A stretch of 10,599 bases of DNA. Source: Baffinella frigidus (lineage: Eukaryota; Cryptophyceae; Cryptomonadales; Baffinellaceae). The notes under the pieces are model-generated. The model was not told the DNA's origin and ran no database searches. It saw nothing but the letters and a program-made list of their open reading frames with translations. The position numbers were made by a program, and so were the translations under genes. The first letter of the stretch is position 1. Each line of letters begins with the position of its first letter. This document shows, one piece after another, positions 1 through 5,204 of the stretch. The stretch lies in NCBI GenBank assembly GCA_026770585.1, contig MU647045.1, positions 30,123 through 40,721 of the forward strand. Direction: 5' to 3'.

Positions 1-127
1 GTGGGGTGTGGGGTTTGGGGTTTGGGGTGTGGGGTGTGGGGTTTGGGGTGTGGGGTGTGGGGTTTGGGGTTTGGGGTGTGGGGTGTGGGGTGTGGGGTTT
101 GGGGTGTGGGGTTTGGGGTGTGGGGTT
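1..127 (+). repeat. Telomere-like heptamer array, TTTGGGG/TGTGGGG variants
   Basis: Continuous 7-bp periodicity, with TTTGGGG and TGTGGGG units alternating irregularly and no canonical TTTAGGG unit. The G-rich strand is the plus strand, so the array points into the window. It is therefore interstitial or intronic rather than a left chromosome end. The open reading frame through it is only a read-through of the repeat. Confidence 0.9.
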
Positions 128-154
128 CAGCGTGTCTAGTAGCACCGTCACCAG
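125..154 (-). pseudogene. USP exon F fragment, copy F4 (3' part)
   Basis: On the minus strand, 154 to 125 reads L-V-T-V-L-L-D-T-L-N. This resembles the segment following D-V-Q-E-L in USP domains and continues the L-V-S-S-L-L end of the other exon F copies. It is flanked on both sides by telomere-like C-strand sequence, so the rest of the exon is missing. It lies leftmost, as expected for the exon farthest downstream. Only about ten residues support it, so chance is possible. Confidence 0.4.
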
Positions 155-362
155 GTGTAGGTGTTAGGGGTTGGGAGTTCATTCATTCGAGCCAAAAGAT
201 CACTCTCTTCTAGACTCCTCTCAGGACGCCTTAAGTTTATGGTCCTACGTCATAAGTTCAATAAAAGCCTCCTCTCTCTTCTAGACTCGAGAGAAATAAT
301 AAAAAAATCTTGAAGTGACATGTGAACGAACTTTCCATCAAGTTGACAAAGGTTGACTTTGA
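155..362. other. Non-coding stretch with a 15-bp duplication
   Basis: No gene is recognisable. The 15-bp sequence CTCTCTTCTAGACTC occurs at 203-217 and again at 274-288. The remainder is moderately AT-rich with a short A-run near 300. It would be intronic or downstream if the minus-strand USP locus is one transcription unit. Confidence 0.5.
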
Positions 363-422
363 AGAAGGGGCGAAACCAGTTCGCCAACGTTCTGCTGCGG
401 CAGCGTGTCGTCTTGGTCCCAC
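363..422 (-). pseudogene. USP exon F, copy F1
   Basis: The minus strand from 422 reads an acceptor (tcctacag|G), then W-D-Q-D-D-T-L-P-Q-Q-N-V-G-E-L-V-S-P-L-L. USP domains have S-F-G-W-[DE]-x-x-[DE]-x-x-x-Q-[HQ]-D-V-Q-E-L here. Relative to copy F2 the conserved Asp of Q-Q-D-V is Asn. The initial G completes the Gly codon left open by exon C. Similarity to F2 ends near 363, after which the frame runs to a stop with no clear donor, so the copy looks truncated at its 3' end. Confidence 0.7.
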
Positions 423-441
423 CTGTAGGAACTCTCCAACC

Positions 442-562
442 GAATCTAGAACATTCCAAATGAATCTAGAACCCTCCAAAATGGATCTGGAACTCTCCAG
501 CCGAATCTAGAACATTCCAAATGAATCTAGAACTCACCAGCCGAATCTAGAACATTCCTAAA
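442..562 (+). repeat. 20-bp tandem minisatellite with GAACATTC core
   Basis: Six units of about 20 bp start at 442, 462 (21 bp), 483, 503, 523 and 543, with a degenerate half-unit before 442. The consensus begins GAATCTAGAACATTCCA. Three units (446-459, 507-520, 547-560) contain CTAGAACATTCC, which fits the heat-shock-element pattern CTNGAANNTTC. The array lies between exon copies F1 and F2. Confidence 0.85.
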
Positions 563-566
563 GAAG

Positions 567-627
567 GAGAAGGGACGATACCAGTTCCCCGACGTCCTGC
601 TGCGTCAGCGTGTCGTCTTGGTCCCAC
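567..627 (-). pseudogene. USP exon F, best copy F2
   Basis: Minus strand: the acceptor cccgaaacag|G at 627 is followed by WDQDDTLTQQDVGELVSSLL. This is the USP segment after S-F-G-W, whose D-V-x-E-L helix packs near the active-site cleft in the family. The phase matches exon C exactly (GG|G). Usual family members have Q-H-D-V-Q-E-L; here it is Q-Q-D-V-G-E-L. The reading frame meets a TAG just past the exon-like part, and no obvious donor is seen, so the 3' boundary is uncertain. About 50 bp at its 5' end are shared with F1 and, more weakly, F3. This is the least damaged of the four exon F copies. Confidence 0.8.
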
Positions 628-639
628 CTGTTTCGGGAT

Positions 640-797
640 TAACATTTATTAGCTAGGACGCGTAGGAGAATTAGTTAGGACGCATAGGAAAACTAGTTAG
701 CACGCATAGGAGAATTAGTTAGGACGCAGAGGAGAATTAGTTACGAGGACTAAGTAAGATAGGGGAGCTAATTAGGATGACTAACTAAGTACGGGGA
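640..797 (+). repeat. 22-bp GGACGCATAGGAGAATTAGTTA minisatellite
   Basis: Several imperfect units of TTAGTTAGGACGCATAGGAGAA are followed by the sister unit GAGGACTAASTAAG. The same unit family recurs at 5205-5405, 5461-5760, 6335-6400 and throughout 7472-8500, so it is a dispersed satellite family of this locus. Confidence 0.85.
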
Positions 798-798
798 A

Positions 799-830
799 GA
801 TCCTGCGTCAGTGTGTCGTCTTGGTCCCGC
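799..830 (-). pseudogene. USP exon F, truncated copy F3
   Basis: The minus strand from 830 reads the acceptor cctgaaacag|G, then R-D-Q-D-D-T-L-T-Q before similarity to F2 ends. The conserved Trp codon is changed (TGG to CGG). It keeps only the first half of the exon and runs into the minisatellite at 797, so it is a broken copy. Confidence 0.65.
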
Positions 831-833
831 CTG

Positions 834-1132
834 TTTCAGGGTGTAGGGTTTAGAGTTTAGGGTTTAGGGTTTAGGGTTTAGGGTTTAGGGTTTAGGGTTT
901 GGGGTCTGGTGTTTGGGGTTTATGGTTCAGGGTTTAGAAGTCAACGACAGGATTTAGGGTTTGGGGTTTAGGGTTTAGGGTTTGGGGTTGAAGGTTTAGT
1001 GTTTAGCAGACTGAGACAGGGTTTAGGGTCCAGGGTTTAGGGTTTTAGGGTTTAATATTTAGGGTGTAGGGTTTATCGAGAGAAGGTTGGGGGTTGAGGA
1101 TTCAACGCGAGAGACAGGGTTCAGGGTTTGAG
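834..1132 (+). repeat. Degenerate TTTAGGG telomere-like array
   Basis: A near-perfect run of TTTAGGG lies at about 846-900. It then degrades into TTTGGGG, TTCAGGG and TCCAGGG variants, broken by short GA-rich inserts near 940, 1005 and 1080. The G-rich strand is plus. Confidence 0.9.
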
Positions 1133-1253
1133 GTCTAGAGTCTAGGGTCTCGGGGCTAACGGTGATAGGAAAGACGCACCCAAAGGAAGCGATGAGCTGC
1201 GTGGTTGACGCGTCTTTCCTAACTTCCATCCCCTAGACCCTAGACTCTAGACC
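1133..1253. repeat. Imperfect inverted repeat flipping the telomere-like strand
   Basis: The left arm 1133-1177 (GTCTAGAGTCTAGGGTCT ... TAGGAAAGACGC) matches the reverse complement of 1210-1253, with a few gaps. The 12-bp inner ends TAGGAAAGACGC / GCGTCTTTCCTA are perfect. Telomere-like DNA is G-rich to the left and C-rich just to the right (1253-1283), so the arms mark a head-to-head junction. Exon copy C1 forms most of the loop. Confidence 0.8.
1180..1208 (-). pseudogene. USP exon C, 3'-half copy C1
   Basis: The minus strand reads S-T-T-Q-L-I-A-S-F-G and then the donor GG|GTGCGTC. USP domains have [AS]-T-x-x-L-T-x-S-F-G-W here. The 5' half of the exon (E-E-P-P-E-P...) is missing. The copy lies in the loop of the 1133-1253 inverted repeat. 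Confidence 0.65.
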
Positions 1254-1292
1254 CAGAACCCTCAAAACACTAAACCCTACACCAAGACGCAC

Positions 1293-1318
1293 CCGAACGA
1301 GGCAATGAGCTGGTTGGC
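1293..1318 (-). pseudogene. USP exon C, 3'-half copy C2
   Basis: Minus strand: E-A-N-Q-L-I-A-S-F-G followed by the donor GG|GTGCGTC. The Q-L-I-A-S-F-G core is intact, while the upstream part is replaced by telomere-like sequence. It is nearly identical to C4 (1524-1549) as part of the direct duplication. Confidence 0.6.
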
Positions 1319-1421
1319 TTCAGGGCTTAGGCATTAGCGAGAGAGAGAAAGAGGCAGGGTTCAGGGTTCAGGGTTCAGGGTTCAGGGTTTAGGGTTCAGC
1401 AGAGAGAGAGAAAAGACGCAC

Positions 1422-1453
1422 CCGAACGAAGCGATGAGCTGGGTAGCCGACGG
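1422..1453 (-). pseudogene. USP exon C, 3'-half copy C3
   Basis: Minus strand: P-S-A-T-Q-L-I-A-S-F-G, then GG|GTGCGTC. The sequence upstream is telomere-like from about 1454, so the 5' half and the acceptor are absent. Confidence 0.6.
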
Positions 1454-1523
1454 ATTTAGTGTTTAGTGTTGTTGTTGAGTGTTGAACCTAGGGTCTAGGG
1501 TTTAGGGATTAGGAAGGACGCAC

Positions 1524-1549
1524 CCGAACGAGGCAATGAGCTGGTTGGC
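1524..1549 (-). pseudogene. USP exon C, 3'-half copy C4
   Basis: Duplicate of C2 within the 231-bp-offset direct repeat; the Q-L-I-A-S-F-G core is kept and the donor is GG|GTGCGTC. A further scrap with only the donor end (CC-GAA side of the exon) lies at 1639-1643, with donor form GTGAGTC. Confidence 0.6.
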
Positions 1550-1682
1550 TTCAGGGCTTAGGCATTAGCGAGAGAGAGAAAGAGGCAGGGTTCAGGGTTC
1601 AGGGTTCAGGGTTTAGCAGAGAGAGAGAAAAGACTCACCCGAAGCAGAGAGAGAGAAAAGCAGAGAGAGAGAAAAGACTCAC

Positions 1683-1747
1683 CCGAATGAGGCAATGAGC
1701 TGGGTAGCCGACGCGGGCGTGCGGGGCCCAGGTTCTGGCGGCTCTTC
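1683..1747 (-). CDS. USP exon C, complete copy C6
   Basis: This is a 65-bp exon on the minus strand. The acceptor cccgaaacag|G precedes 1747, and the exon ends with GG before the donor GTGAGTC (1676-1682), the most canonical donor in the window. It encodes E-E-P-P-E-P-G-P-R-T-P and then ASATQLIASFG. The second half fits the USP segment leading to S-F-G-W; the first half is a Pro/Glu-rich linker in place of the usual short loop. It enters in phase 0 from exon U (ends CTCCAG) and leaves after two bases of a Gly codon, which exon F completes. It is the only copy that is full length and uninterrupted among about nine. The call depends on conserved motifs and phase, not on a long match. Confidence 0.75.
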
Positions 1748-1807
1748 CTGTTTCGGGAGAGGAGAGTCTTCCTTCAGTCACTGCAATCTCATCCCGCCAG
1801 GTATTTG

Positions 1808-1940
1808 TTTTAAATGGTTGGGAGTTCCCTGAATACATGAAATTTACCACACAATTGGTCACGTCCAGGGCTGGACACGACTGATTTGGCCAATTGTGTA
1901 GTAAATTTCGTTGATTCGGGGAAGTCCAAAGCATTTAAAT
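1808..1940. mobile_element. MITE-like inverted-repeat element 1
   Basis: Ends with TTTAAAT on both sides. The arms share GGAxTTCCC, GAAT and an inner ACGAAATTTACTACACAATTGG-type block (left 1839-1859, reverse complement near 1890-1910). That inner block is shared with the family A elements further right. No clear target duplication was found. Its right end abuts a truncated exon C copy, so it may have broken that exon. Confidence 0.7.
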
Positions 1941-1979
1941 CGACGCGGGGGTGCGGGGCCCAGGTTCTGGCGGCTCTTC
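1941..1979 (-). pseudogene. USP exon C, 5'-half copy C7, cut by element 1
   Basis: Minus strand from 1979: the acceptor cccgaaacag|G, then E-E-P-P-E-P-G-P-R-T-P-A-S. Similarity to C6 stops exactly where the inverted-repeat element begins at 1940. The 3' half is not found on the other side of the element, so insertion was accompanied by loss. Confidence 0.65.
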
Positions 1980-1986
1980 CTGTTTC

Positions 1987-2142
1987 GGGAGAGGAGAGAG
2001 ATTGATAATTTATTGCCAAACAACCAGCGTCAGCGCCGCACATGCTCGACGCATTGTGCCACTTACTGTACCCCGTGTCGGCCGCTCATACGAGCATTTT
2101 CCGGATGGATTCTAACTCCACCTCCTACAAGGGAGAGGAGAG
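1987..2142. repeat. 132-bp insertion flanked by a 12-bp direct repeat
   Basis: GGGAGAGGAGAG occurs at 1987-1998 and 2131-2142. In the paralogous block near 1755-1788 this sequence runs straight into TCTTCCTTCAGTCACTGCAATC. Here 1999-2130 is interposed, and the same continuation follows at 2143. No terminal inverted repeat was seen, so its nature is unknown. The block itself is the 3' part of the intron upstream of exon C. Confidence 0.65.
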
Positions 2143-2205
2143 TCTTCCTTCAGTCACTGCAATCCTCGCACGGGTCGCGACGATCAATTTCCGGCGTCAA
2201 CCACC

Positions 2206-2348
2206 CAGGATTGTTGGGTGGGGGTATTTCAAAAGTCATTTTGGGGGGGGGGAAATATTTCAAACGTCGATTTTTGGATATGAAAATGGCTCACATGCCA
2301 GCCAATGGCTCAAATGCCAGCCATGAAATACCCCCACGAAGGATCCTG
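2206..2348. mobile_element. MITE-like element with GTGGGGGTATTTCA arms
   Basis: A perfect 14-bp inverted repeat, GTGGGGGTATTTCA (2218-2231) and its complement (2324-2337), is extended by weaker CAGGAT ends at 2206 and 2348. Inside are a G-run (2243-2252) and a 19-bp tandem pair ATGGCTCACATGCCAGCCA at 2286-2323. No target duplication was identified. Confidence 0.65.
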
Positions 2349-2380
2349 TGTGTTTATGGCATAAGTGGGACCCCGGCATC

Positions 2381-2488
2381 GCGAAGGAGGCGATGAGCTG
2401 CGTGGAAGACGGTTTCGGGTGTGGAGGTTAGGGTTAGGGTTCAGGGTGTGGGGTTTAGGGTGCGGGGCCCCGGTTCTGAATGCTCTTC
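2381..2488 (-). pseudogene. USP exon C copy C8 split by telomere-like DNA
   Basis: Minus strand: the acceptor cccgaaacag|G at 2488 leads into E-E-H-S-E-P-G-P-R-T. Then about 48 bp of CCCTAAC-type telomere-like sequence (2413-2460) intervene, followed by S-S-T-Q-L-I-A-S-F. The expected GT donor is GATGCC here, so splicing is doubtful. The two halves match the 5' and 3' halves of C6. Confidence 0.65.
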
Positions 2489-2590
2489 CTGTTTCGGGTT
2501 TGGGGTTTGGAGTTTGGTGTTTGGGGTCTGGTGTTTGGGATTTGGGGTTTGGGGTTTGGGGTTTGGGGTCTAGGGTTTAGGGTGTAGGGC
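2413..2590 (+). repeat. Telomere-like G-strand arrays
   Basis: GGGTTAGGGTTCAGGGTG-type repeats occupy 2413-2460 inside an exon C copy. TTTGGGG/TTTAGGG-type repeats occupy about 2498-2590, before unrelated sequence starts. Confidence 0.85.
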
Positions 2591-2659
2591 TGCGGTTGGT
2601 CAAAATCGCAGGGTCCTTCAGTAGATGCAACGAACGCTCCTGCTAGGGCAGGGTTTGTA

Positions 2660-2698
2660 CTATATCGATGAGGGATCCGGGGAGGGTTGCGGCTGCTT
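2660..2698 (-). pseudogene. Diverged USP exon C 5' copy C9
   Basis: Minus strand: ...cagacag|AAGCAGCCGCAACC aligns with the start of C6 (acag|GAAGAGCCGCCAGAACC). The intron block before it (GTTGCAGTTACTCAAGGAAG at about 2715-2735) aligns with TTGCAGTGACTGAAGGAAG before C6. The copy is old and lacks the conserved 3' half. A further intron-only scrap lies near 2610-2632. Confidence 0.45.
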
Positions 2699-2806
2699 CT
2701 GTCTGATGCCGAGGCTTCCTTGAGTAACTGCAACGCTCTGATCACTGACGATCAAGCGAACACGTTTTTCAGTCAACAGTATCCGCGAACAAGGGCGGCA
2801 TTGAAC

Positions 2807-2968
2807 CTGGAGGCAGAAAGCCAACGTTAGAGGAGGTTTCATCTGGACGCGACTCAGTACAAAACACATAATAGAGGGCTTCACCACCCTTTTAAAATCC
2901 TGATTTTAAACGTTTGCACCAGAGTCGCGTCCACCTAAGTGCTCTAGCGTTTGCTTTCGGCATTCACC
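2807..2968. repeat. Degenerate inverted repeat of exon U donor-side sequence
   Basis: The plus-strand segment 2812-2868 resembles the reverse complement of 2906-2963. Perfect 11-bp inner arms GGACGCGACTC / GAGTCGCGTCC lie at 2845-2855 and 2922-2932. The outer sequence is the intron following exon U. At 2807-2816 a scrap C-L-Q|gt of the exon U 3' end is visible on the minus strand. Confidence 0.6.
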
Positions 2969-3186
2969 TGGAGGCGGCACATGAGGCGAAATTTCGACTT
3001 CTGACCTGGCGTGGACCAGCGAGGGATAGGCCCGCCTCGAGAGCTACTGTATTGGGGCGTGCAGGGTTCCAGGGAGATAAACGAGGCATTAAACCTGGAG
3101 GCGGCACACGTTTGTACCAGAGTCGCGTCCAGCTAAGTGCTCTAGCGTTTGCTTTCGGTATTCACCTGGAGGCGGCACATGAGGCG
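2911..3186 (+). repeat. 78-bp direct repeat (2911-2988 and 3109-3186)
   Basis: The two 78-bp copies differ at only three positions and lie 198 bp apart. Each holds, on the minus strand, the end of USP exon U (R-L-M-C-R-L-Q) and the start of the following intron (GTGAATGCC or GTGAATACC). A shorter third copy of the exon end is at 3095-3109 (C-R-L-Q|gtttaa). The 2968-2988 copy is a scrap with no upstream exon. Confidence 0.9.
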
Positions 3187-3342
3187 CTGGAGGGCAAGGG
3201 CGACGGTCGGCGAGCAAGACGGTTCCAAGGCTTGCACCTCCCGCCCCGAGGCGGGCCCGTCCGAACCGTTGACGGGCCCGTCCTCCTTGGAGGTATCGAT
3301 GGTGAAGACCGCTTTCCGCAGCGCGGGCAGGTGGAACAGCAC
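3166..3342 (-). CDS. USP exon U, complete copy U1
   Basis: This is a 177-bp exon on the minus strand, 59 codons in phase 0-0. The acceptor ttgcggaacag|G precedes 3342 and the donor CTCCAG|GTGAAT follows 3166. It encodes VLFHLPALRKAVFTID at the start and TVALALQRLMCRLQ at the end. USP7/UBP12-type domains have L-[FY]-H-[IL]-P-x-[FL]-R-K-A-V-[YF] directly after the Cys box and P-L-A-L-Q-R-[VL]-F-x-x-L-Q after an acidic loop. The loop here is longer than usual (GPVNGSDGPASGREVQALEP). In the family this region forms the thumb helices beside the catalytic Cys. It follows exon D in order and phase. It is the only U copy that is whole. Confidence 0.85.
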
Positions 3343-3489
3343 CTGTTCCGCAAAAGTTGACGGGTTATAGATTTGTACCGGGGAACAGGGCATGTTTCGC
3401 AAAAGTTGACGGGGTTGTACCGAGGAGGATGTATGATTAATTAACTCGTTGAGTAACTAATTGTAATTAGGTAGTGTGGAGCGTTGGGG

Positions 3490-3539
3490 GCGTCGATGGT
3501 GAAGACGGCTTTCCGCAGCGCGGGCAGGTGGAACAGCAC
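3490..3539 (-). pseudogene. USP exon U, truncated copy U2
   Basis: Minus strand from 3539: the acceptor caacag|G, then VLFHLPALRKAVFTID, after which the sequence departs from U1 (A-P-N-A-P instead of T-S-K-E-D). The 3' two-thirds are missing. U2 and U3 share the flank GTGGAGCGTTGG, so both descend from one truncated copy. Confidence 0.75.
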
Positions 3540-3696
3540 CTGTTGTTTCGTTTCGCAAAAGTTGACGGGTTTGTACCGGGGAATTTTCCAAAAGTTGACG
3601 GGGTAGTCCTCGAATCAGTTCTCGTAAGTTAGTTCAGTAGTCATCGTAATAGTACTCCTAATAACTAGTTAGCTAACTAATTAGTTGACGTGGAGC

Positions 3697-3749
3697 GTTG
3701 GAGGTGTTGATGAAGAAGACGGCTTGCCGCAGGGCAGGTGGAACAGCAC
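3697..3749 (-). pseudogene. USP exon U, truncated and frameshifted copy U3
   Basis: Minus strand from 3749: the acceptor ttttggcag|G, then V-L-F-H-L-P. A 4-bp loss relative to U1 shifts the frame within the L-P-A-L-R-K segment. It shares the truncation flank with U2. It cannot encode the helix. Confidence 0.75.
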
Positions 3750-3800
3750 CTGCCAAAAGTTGACGCGTTTGTACCGGAGAACAGGGCATGTTTCGCAAAA

Positions 3801-4020
3801 GTTGACGGGCCCGTCCTCCTTGGAGGTATCGATGGTGAACACGGATTTCCGCAGTGCGGGCAGGTTAATCTCCATACAAGTATTAATTAATTGCTTTTCG
3901 GCAACGAAAATTACCACACGATTTGCTCACAAAAGTAATAGTAGAGCGTTTGTGTAGTAAATTTCGTTGCGCCGAAAGCGATTAATTAATACTTTTGTGG
4001 AGATGAAGGTGGAACAGCAC
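3801..4020 (-). pseudogene. USP exon U copy U4 interrupted by a MITE
   Basis: The 5' end (V-L-F-H, acceptor ggcag|G) is at 4011-4020. The continuation (L-P-A-L-R-K-S-V-F-T-I-D-T-S-K-E-D-G-P-V-N) is at 3801-3865. The two are separated by the 141-bp element at 3866-4006 plus its duplicated AGGT. Removing the element and one AGGT would restore the reading frame seen in U1. Similarity to U1 ends at GTTGACGGG (3801), so the 3' half was already missing. Confidence 0.8.
3866..4006. mobile_element. Family A MITE (141 bp) with AGGT target duplication
   Basis: Ends TAATCTCC / GGAGATGA. The arms share AAGTATTAATTAATTGC-type and CAACGAAAATTAC-type blocks in inverted orientation. AGGT flanks both sides (3862-3865, 4007-4010), and the empty site is visible in exon copies U1 and U2. 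No coding capacity, so non-autonomous. Confidence 0.85.
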
Positions 4021-4164
4021 CTGCCAAACGTTGACGCGTTTGTATGGAGAACAGGGCATGTGTCCCAAAAGTTGACGGGTGTGTACCGAAGATGCGCAGA
4101 AAGTTGACGGGTTCATTAGAAAGTTGACGGGCTGCAGAAGAGAGTTGACTCGTTGCGAATAATT

Positions 4165-4225
4165 GAGGCTCGGTTCTAGTTATAAGTAAGGCTCGGTTCT
4201 AGCAATAATCGAGGCTTGGTTCTAG
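4165..4225 (+). repeat. 23-bp tandem repeat, GAGGCTCGGTTCTAG
   Basis: Three units start at 4165, 4188 and 4211, each containing RAGGCTYGGTTCTAG followed by a variable AT-rich tail. Confidence 0.8.
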
Positions 4226-4283
4226 TGCTGGCGGTTTCAAAGCGAGCAGTGCCGATTTATCCGAGGTGGGCCCTAAACCCTAA

Positions 4284-4437
4284 CCATCTCCACAAAAGTA
4301 TTAATTAATTGCGTTTGGAGCAACAAAATTTACTACACAAATGCTTCACTATTACTAGTATGAACCAATCGTATGAACCAATCGAGTAGTAAATTTCGTT
4401 ACCCAAAAGCAATTAACTAATACGTTTGCAGAGATTA
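4284..4437. mobile_element. Family A MITE (154 bp)
   Basis: Ends CCATCTCC / GAGATTA; the inner blocks AAAGTATTAATTAATTGC and CAAAATTTACTACACAAATGC have inverted partners in the right arm. Flanks CTAA (4280-4283) and CTAG (4438-4441) look like a 4-bp target duplication with one change. The left flank lies in a short CCCTAAACCCTAA tract. Confidence 0.75.
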
Positions 4438-4451
4438 CTAGAGGGCCTGAC

Positions 4452-4499
4452 CTGGAGGACGGAGTTGAGGTAGCAGGTGGCCCCCTCGTTCCTCAGCCC
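4452..4499 (-). pseudogene. USP Cys-box exon D, 5'-truncated copy D1
   Basis: Minus strand: GLRNEGATCYLNSVLQ, then the donor CAG|GTCAGG. The catalytic Cys codon is at 4473-4475 and intact. The start of the exon (D-D-V-N-Y-G) is replaced by unrelated sequence with a stop just upstream, and no acceptor is evident. Confidence 0.8.
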
Positions 4500-4640
4500 T
4501 TACACCACGTGGCCTTACACCTTAAACCCTAATCCCTAAGCCATACGCCGTAAACATCCGGTATCGTCCTCCTAACCAGTTCTCCTAAATTAGTTAGTCC
4601 GTCTAAGAAGTTCTCCTAAGTAAGGTAAACCTCCTCATGA
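4500..4640 (-). repeat. Telomere-like C-strand scrap and inverted minisatellite
   Basis: CCTTAAACCCTAATCCCTAAG occupies about 4520-4541. TTCTCCTAAATTAGTTAGTC-type units follow at 4561-4635, which are the reverse complement of the AGGAGAACTAATTA minisatellite found elsewhere. Confidence 0.7.
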
Positions 4641-4644
4641 ATTC

Positions 4645-4783
4645 TTATCCGGGGAAACCTATTTTCTTTCATTTGATGGCAACGAAAATTACTACACAAA
4701 TGCTTTAATATTACTAATAAGAACCAATTGTGTAGTAATTTTCGTTGCCATCAAATGAAAGAAAAATGGGTTTCCCCGGATAA
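4645..4783. mobile_element. Family A-related MITE (139 bp), ATTC target duplication
   Basis: The TIR of about 57 bp is nearly perfect (one substitution, one indel). It starts TTATCCGGGGAAACC and includes TTTCATTTGATGGCAACG and AAATTACTACACAA. ATTC flanks both ends (4641-4644, 4784-4787). The inner block is shared with the ATCTCC-ended elements, but the termini differ, so it is a subfamily. Confidence 0.9.
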
Positions 4784-5130
4784 ATTCCCCTCACGGGGGG
4801 CCTGACCTCCGCGAGGCTAGTTACACCTCCTACCACCCTGGATGGAACAATGGTACTTTGAGCATTCTTCAGTCAACTCCTCTTGGAGATGGCGCCACAA
4901 TGTGGCGCCCCCGTGATGAATGGATCTGGTACAAAAAGGTCTAATATGTATTTCAGTGGTATAAATCATGTCAACTTTTGCGATAAAGGGTTATTCGGGA
5001 TTGGCCGCAAGTCCCCTCCAGGGTGGATTAGTTCTCCTAAGGGTCCTCGTAAGTTAGTTAAACCCCAGATTTCAGCTAAGTCAACCAGCTCACCTAAGTC
5101 AACTTTCCCCTGTTTTCCCCAGAGCTGAGG
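4784..5130. other. Intronic-type sequence with a perfect hairpin
   Basis: Contains GGCGCCACAATGTGGCGCC (4891-4909), 9-bp perfect arms around one base. It also has a reversed copy of the CAAAAGTTGAC motif near 4970-4983 and reversed minisatellite units at about 5028-5105. An 81-codon plus-strand reading frame (4883-5128) crosses these repeats and resembles no family I know, so I do not call it a gene. Confidence 0.5.
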
Positions 5131-5135
5131 AGTAC

Positions 5136-5201
5136 CTGGAGGACGGAGTTGAGGTAGCAGGTGGCCCCCTCGTTCCGGAGCCCTCCGTAGTTGACGTCAT
5201 C
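5136..5201 (-). CDS. USP catalytic Cys-box exon D, complete copy D2
   Basis: This is a 66-bp exon on the minus strand, 22 codons in phase 0-0. The acceptor gatctcgacag|G precedes 5201 and the donor CTCCAG|GTACTC follows 5136. It encodes D-D-V-N-Y-G and then GLRNEGATCYLNSVLQ. This is the diagnostic USP Cys box (consensus G-L-x-N-x-G-x-[ST]-C-[YF]-[ML]-N-[AS]-x-[LIV]-Q). The nucleophilic Cys codon lies at 5157-5159, with the upstream Asn of the oxyanion hole also present. The next exon in order, U, continues with V-L-F-H-L-P as in USP7/UBP12. Among three D copies it is the only complete one. I consider the family assignment secure; which USP subfamily is less certain. Confidence 0.9.
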
Positions 5202-5204
5202 CTG

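Larger units (their letters stand above)
1286..1611 (+). repeat. Direct duplication of about 100 bp, 231 bp apart
   Basis: The segment from 1286 to about 1386 recurs from 1517 to about 1611 with almost no change. Each copy contains an exon C 3' half, a GA-rich stretch and TTCAGGG repeats. The next exon C copy and a GA-tract (CAGAGAGAGAGAAAAGAC) also repeat nearby. This indicates recent tandem segment duplication. Confidence 0.85.
3343..4150 (+). repeat. AAAAGTTGACGGG interspersed repeat
   Basis: About eleven copies of AAAAGTTGACGGG or close variants occur (for example 3352, 3401, 3557, 3590, 3755, 3797, 4067, 4101, 4121). They are often followed by TTTGTACCGGGGAACAGGGCATGTTTCG. On the minus strand the motif is the pyrimidine-containing end of the intron just before exon U (CCCGTCAACTTTTGxxCAG). 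The exon also carries GTTGACGGG internally, a possible recombination point. Confidence 0.8.

Noticed and set aside
180-200. GAGCCAAAAGAT as a dinoflagellate spliced-leader relic
   Set aside because: It matches only a few bases of the leader's complement and is not at a gene start.
1911-2396. Longest plus-strand reading frame (161 codons)
   Set aside because: It crosses exon C copy C7, the 132-bp insertion and an inverted-repeat element. The translation has no domain-like pattern, and the recognisable coding signal is on the other strand.
2914-3360. 148-codon plus-strand frame with an internal repeated segment
   Set aside because: The repetition is just the 78-bp direct repeat, whose spacing of 198 bp keeps frame. 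The start is not ATG, and the minus strand carries the clear USP exon U.
3343-4150. GTTGACG motifs as WRKY or TGA-factor binding arrays
   Set aside because: The motif is explained as intron sequence next to duplicated exon U copies. There is no promoter context, and the W-box consensus needs a pyrimidine after TTGAC.
4883-5128. 81-codon plus-strand frame
   Set aside because: It contains a reversed copy of the GTTGAC repeat and reversed minisatellite units, and resembles no known family.
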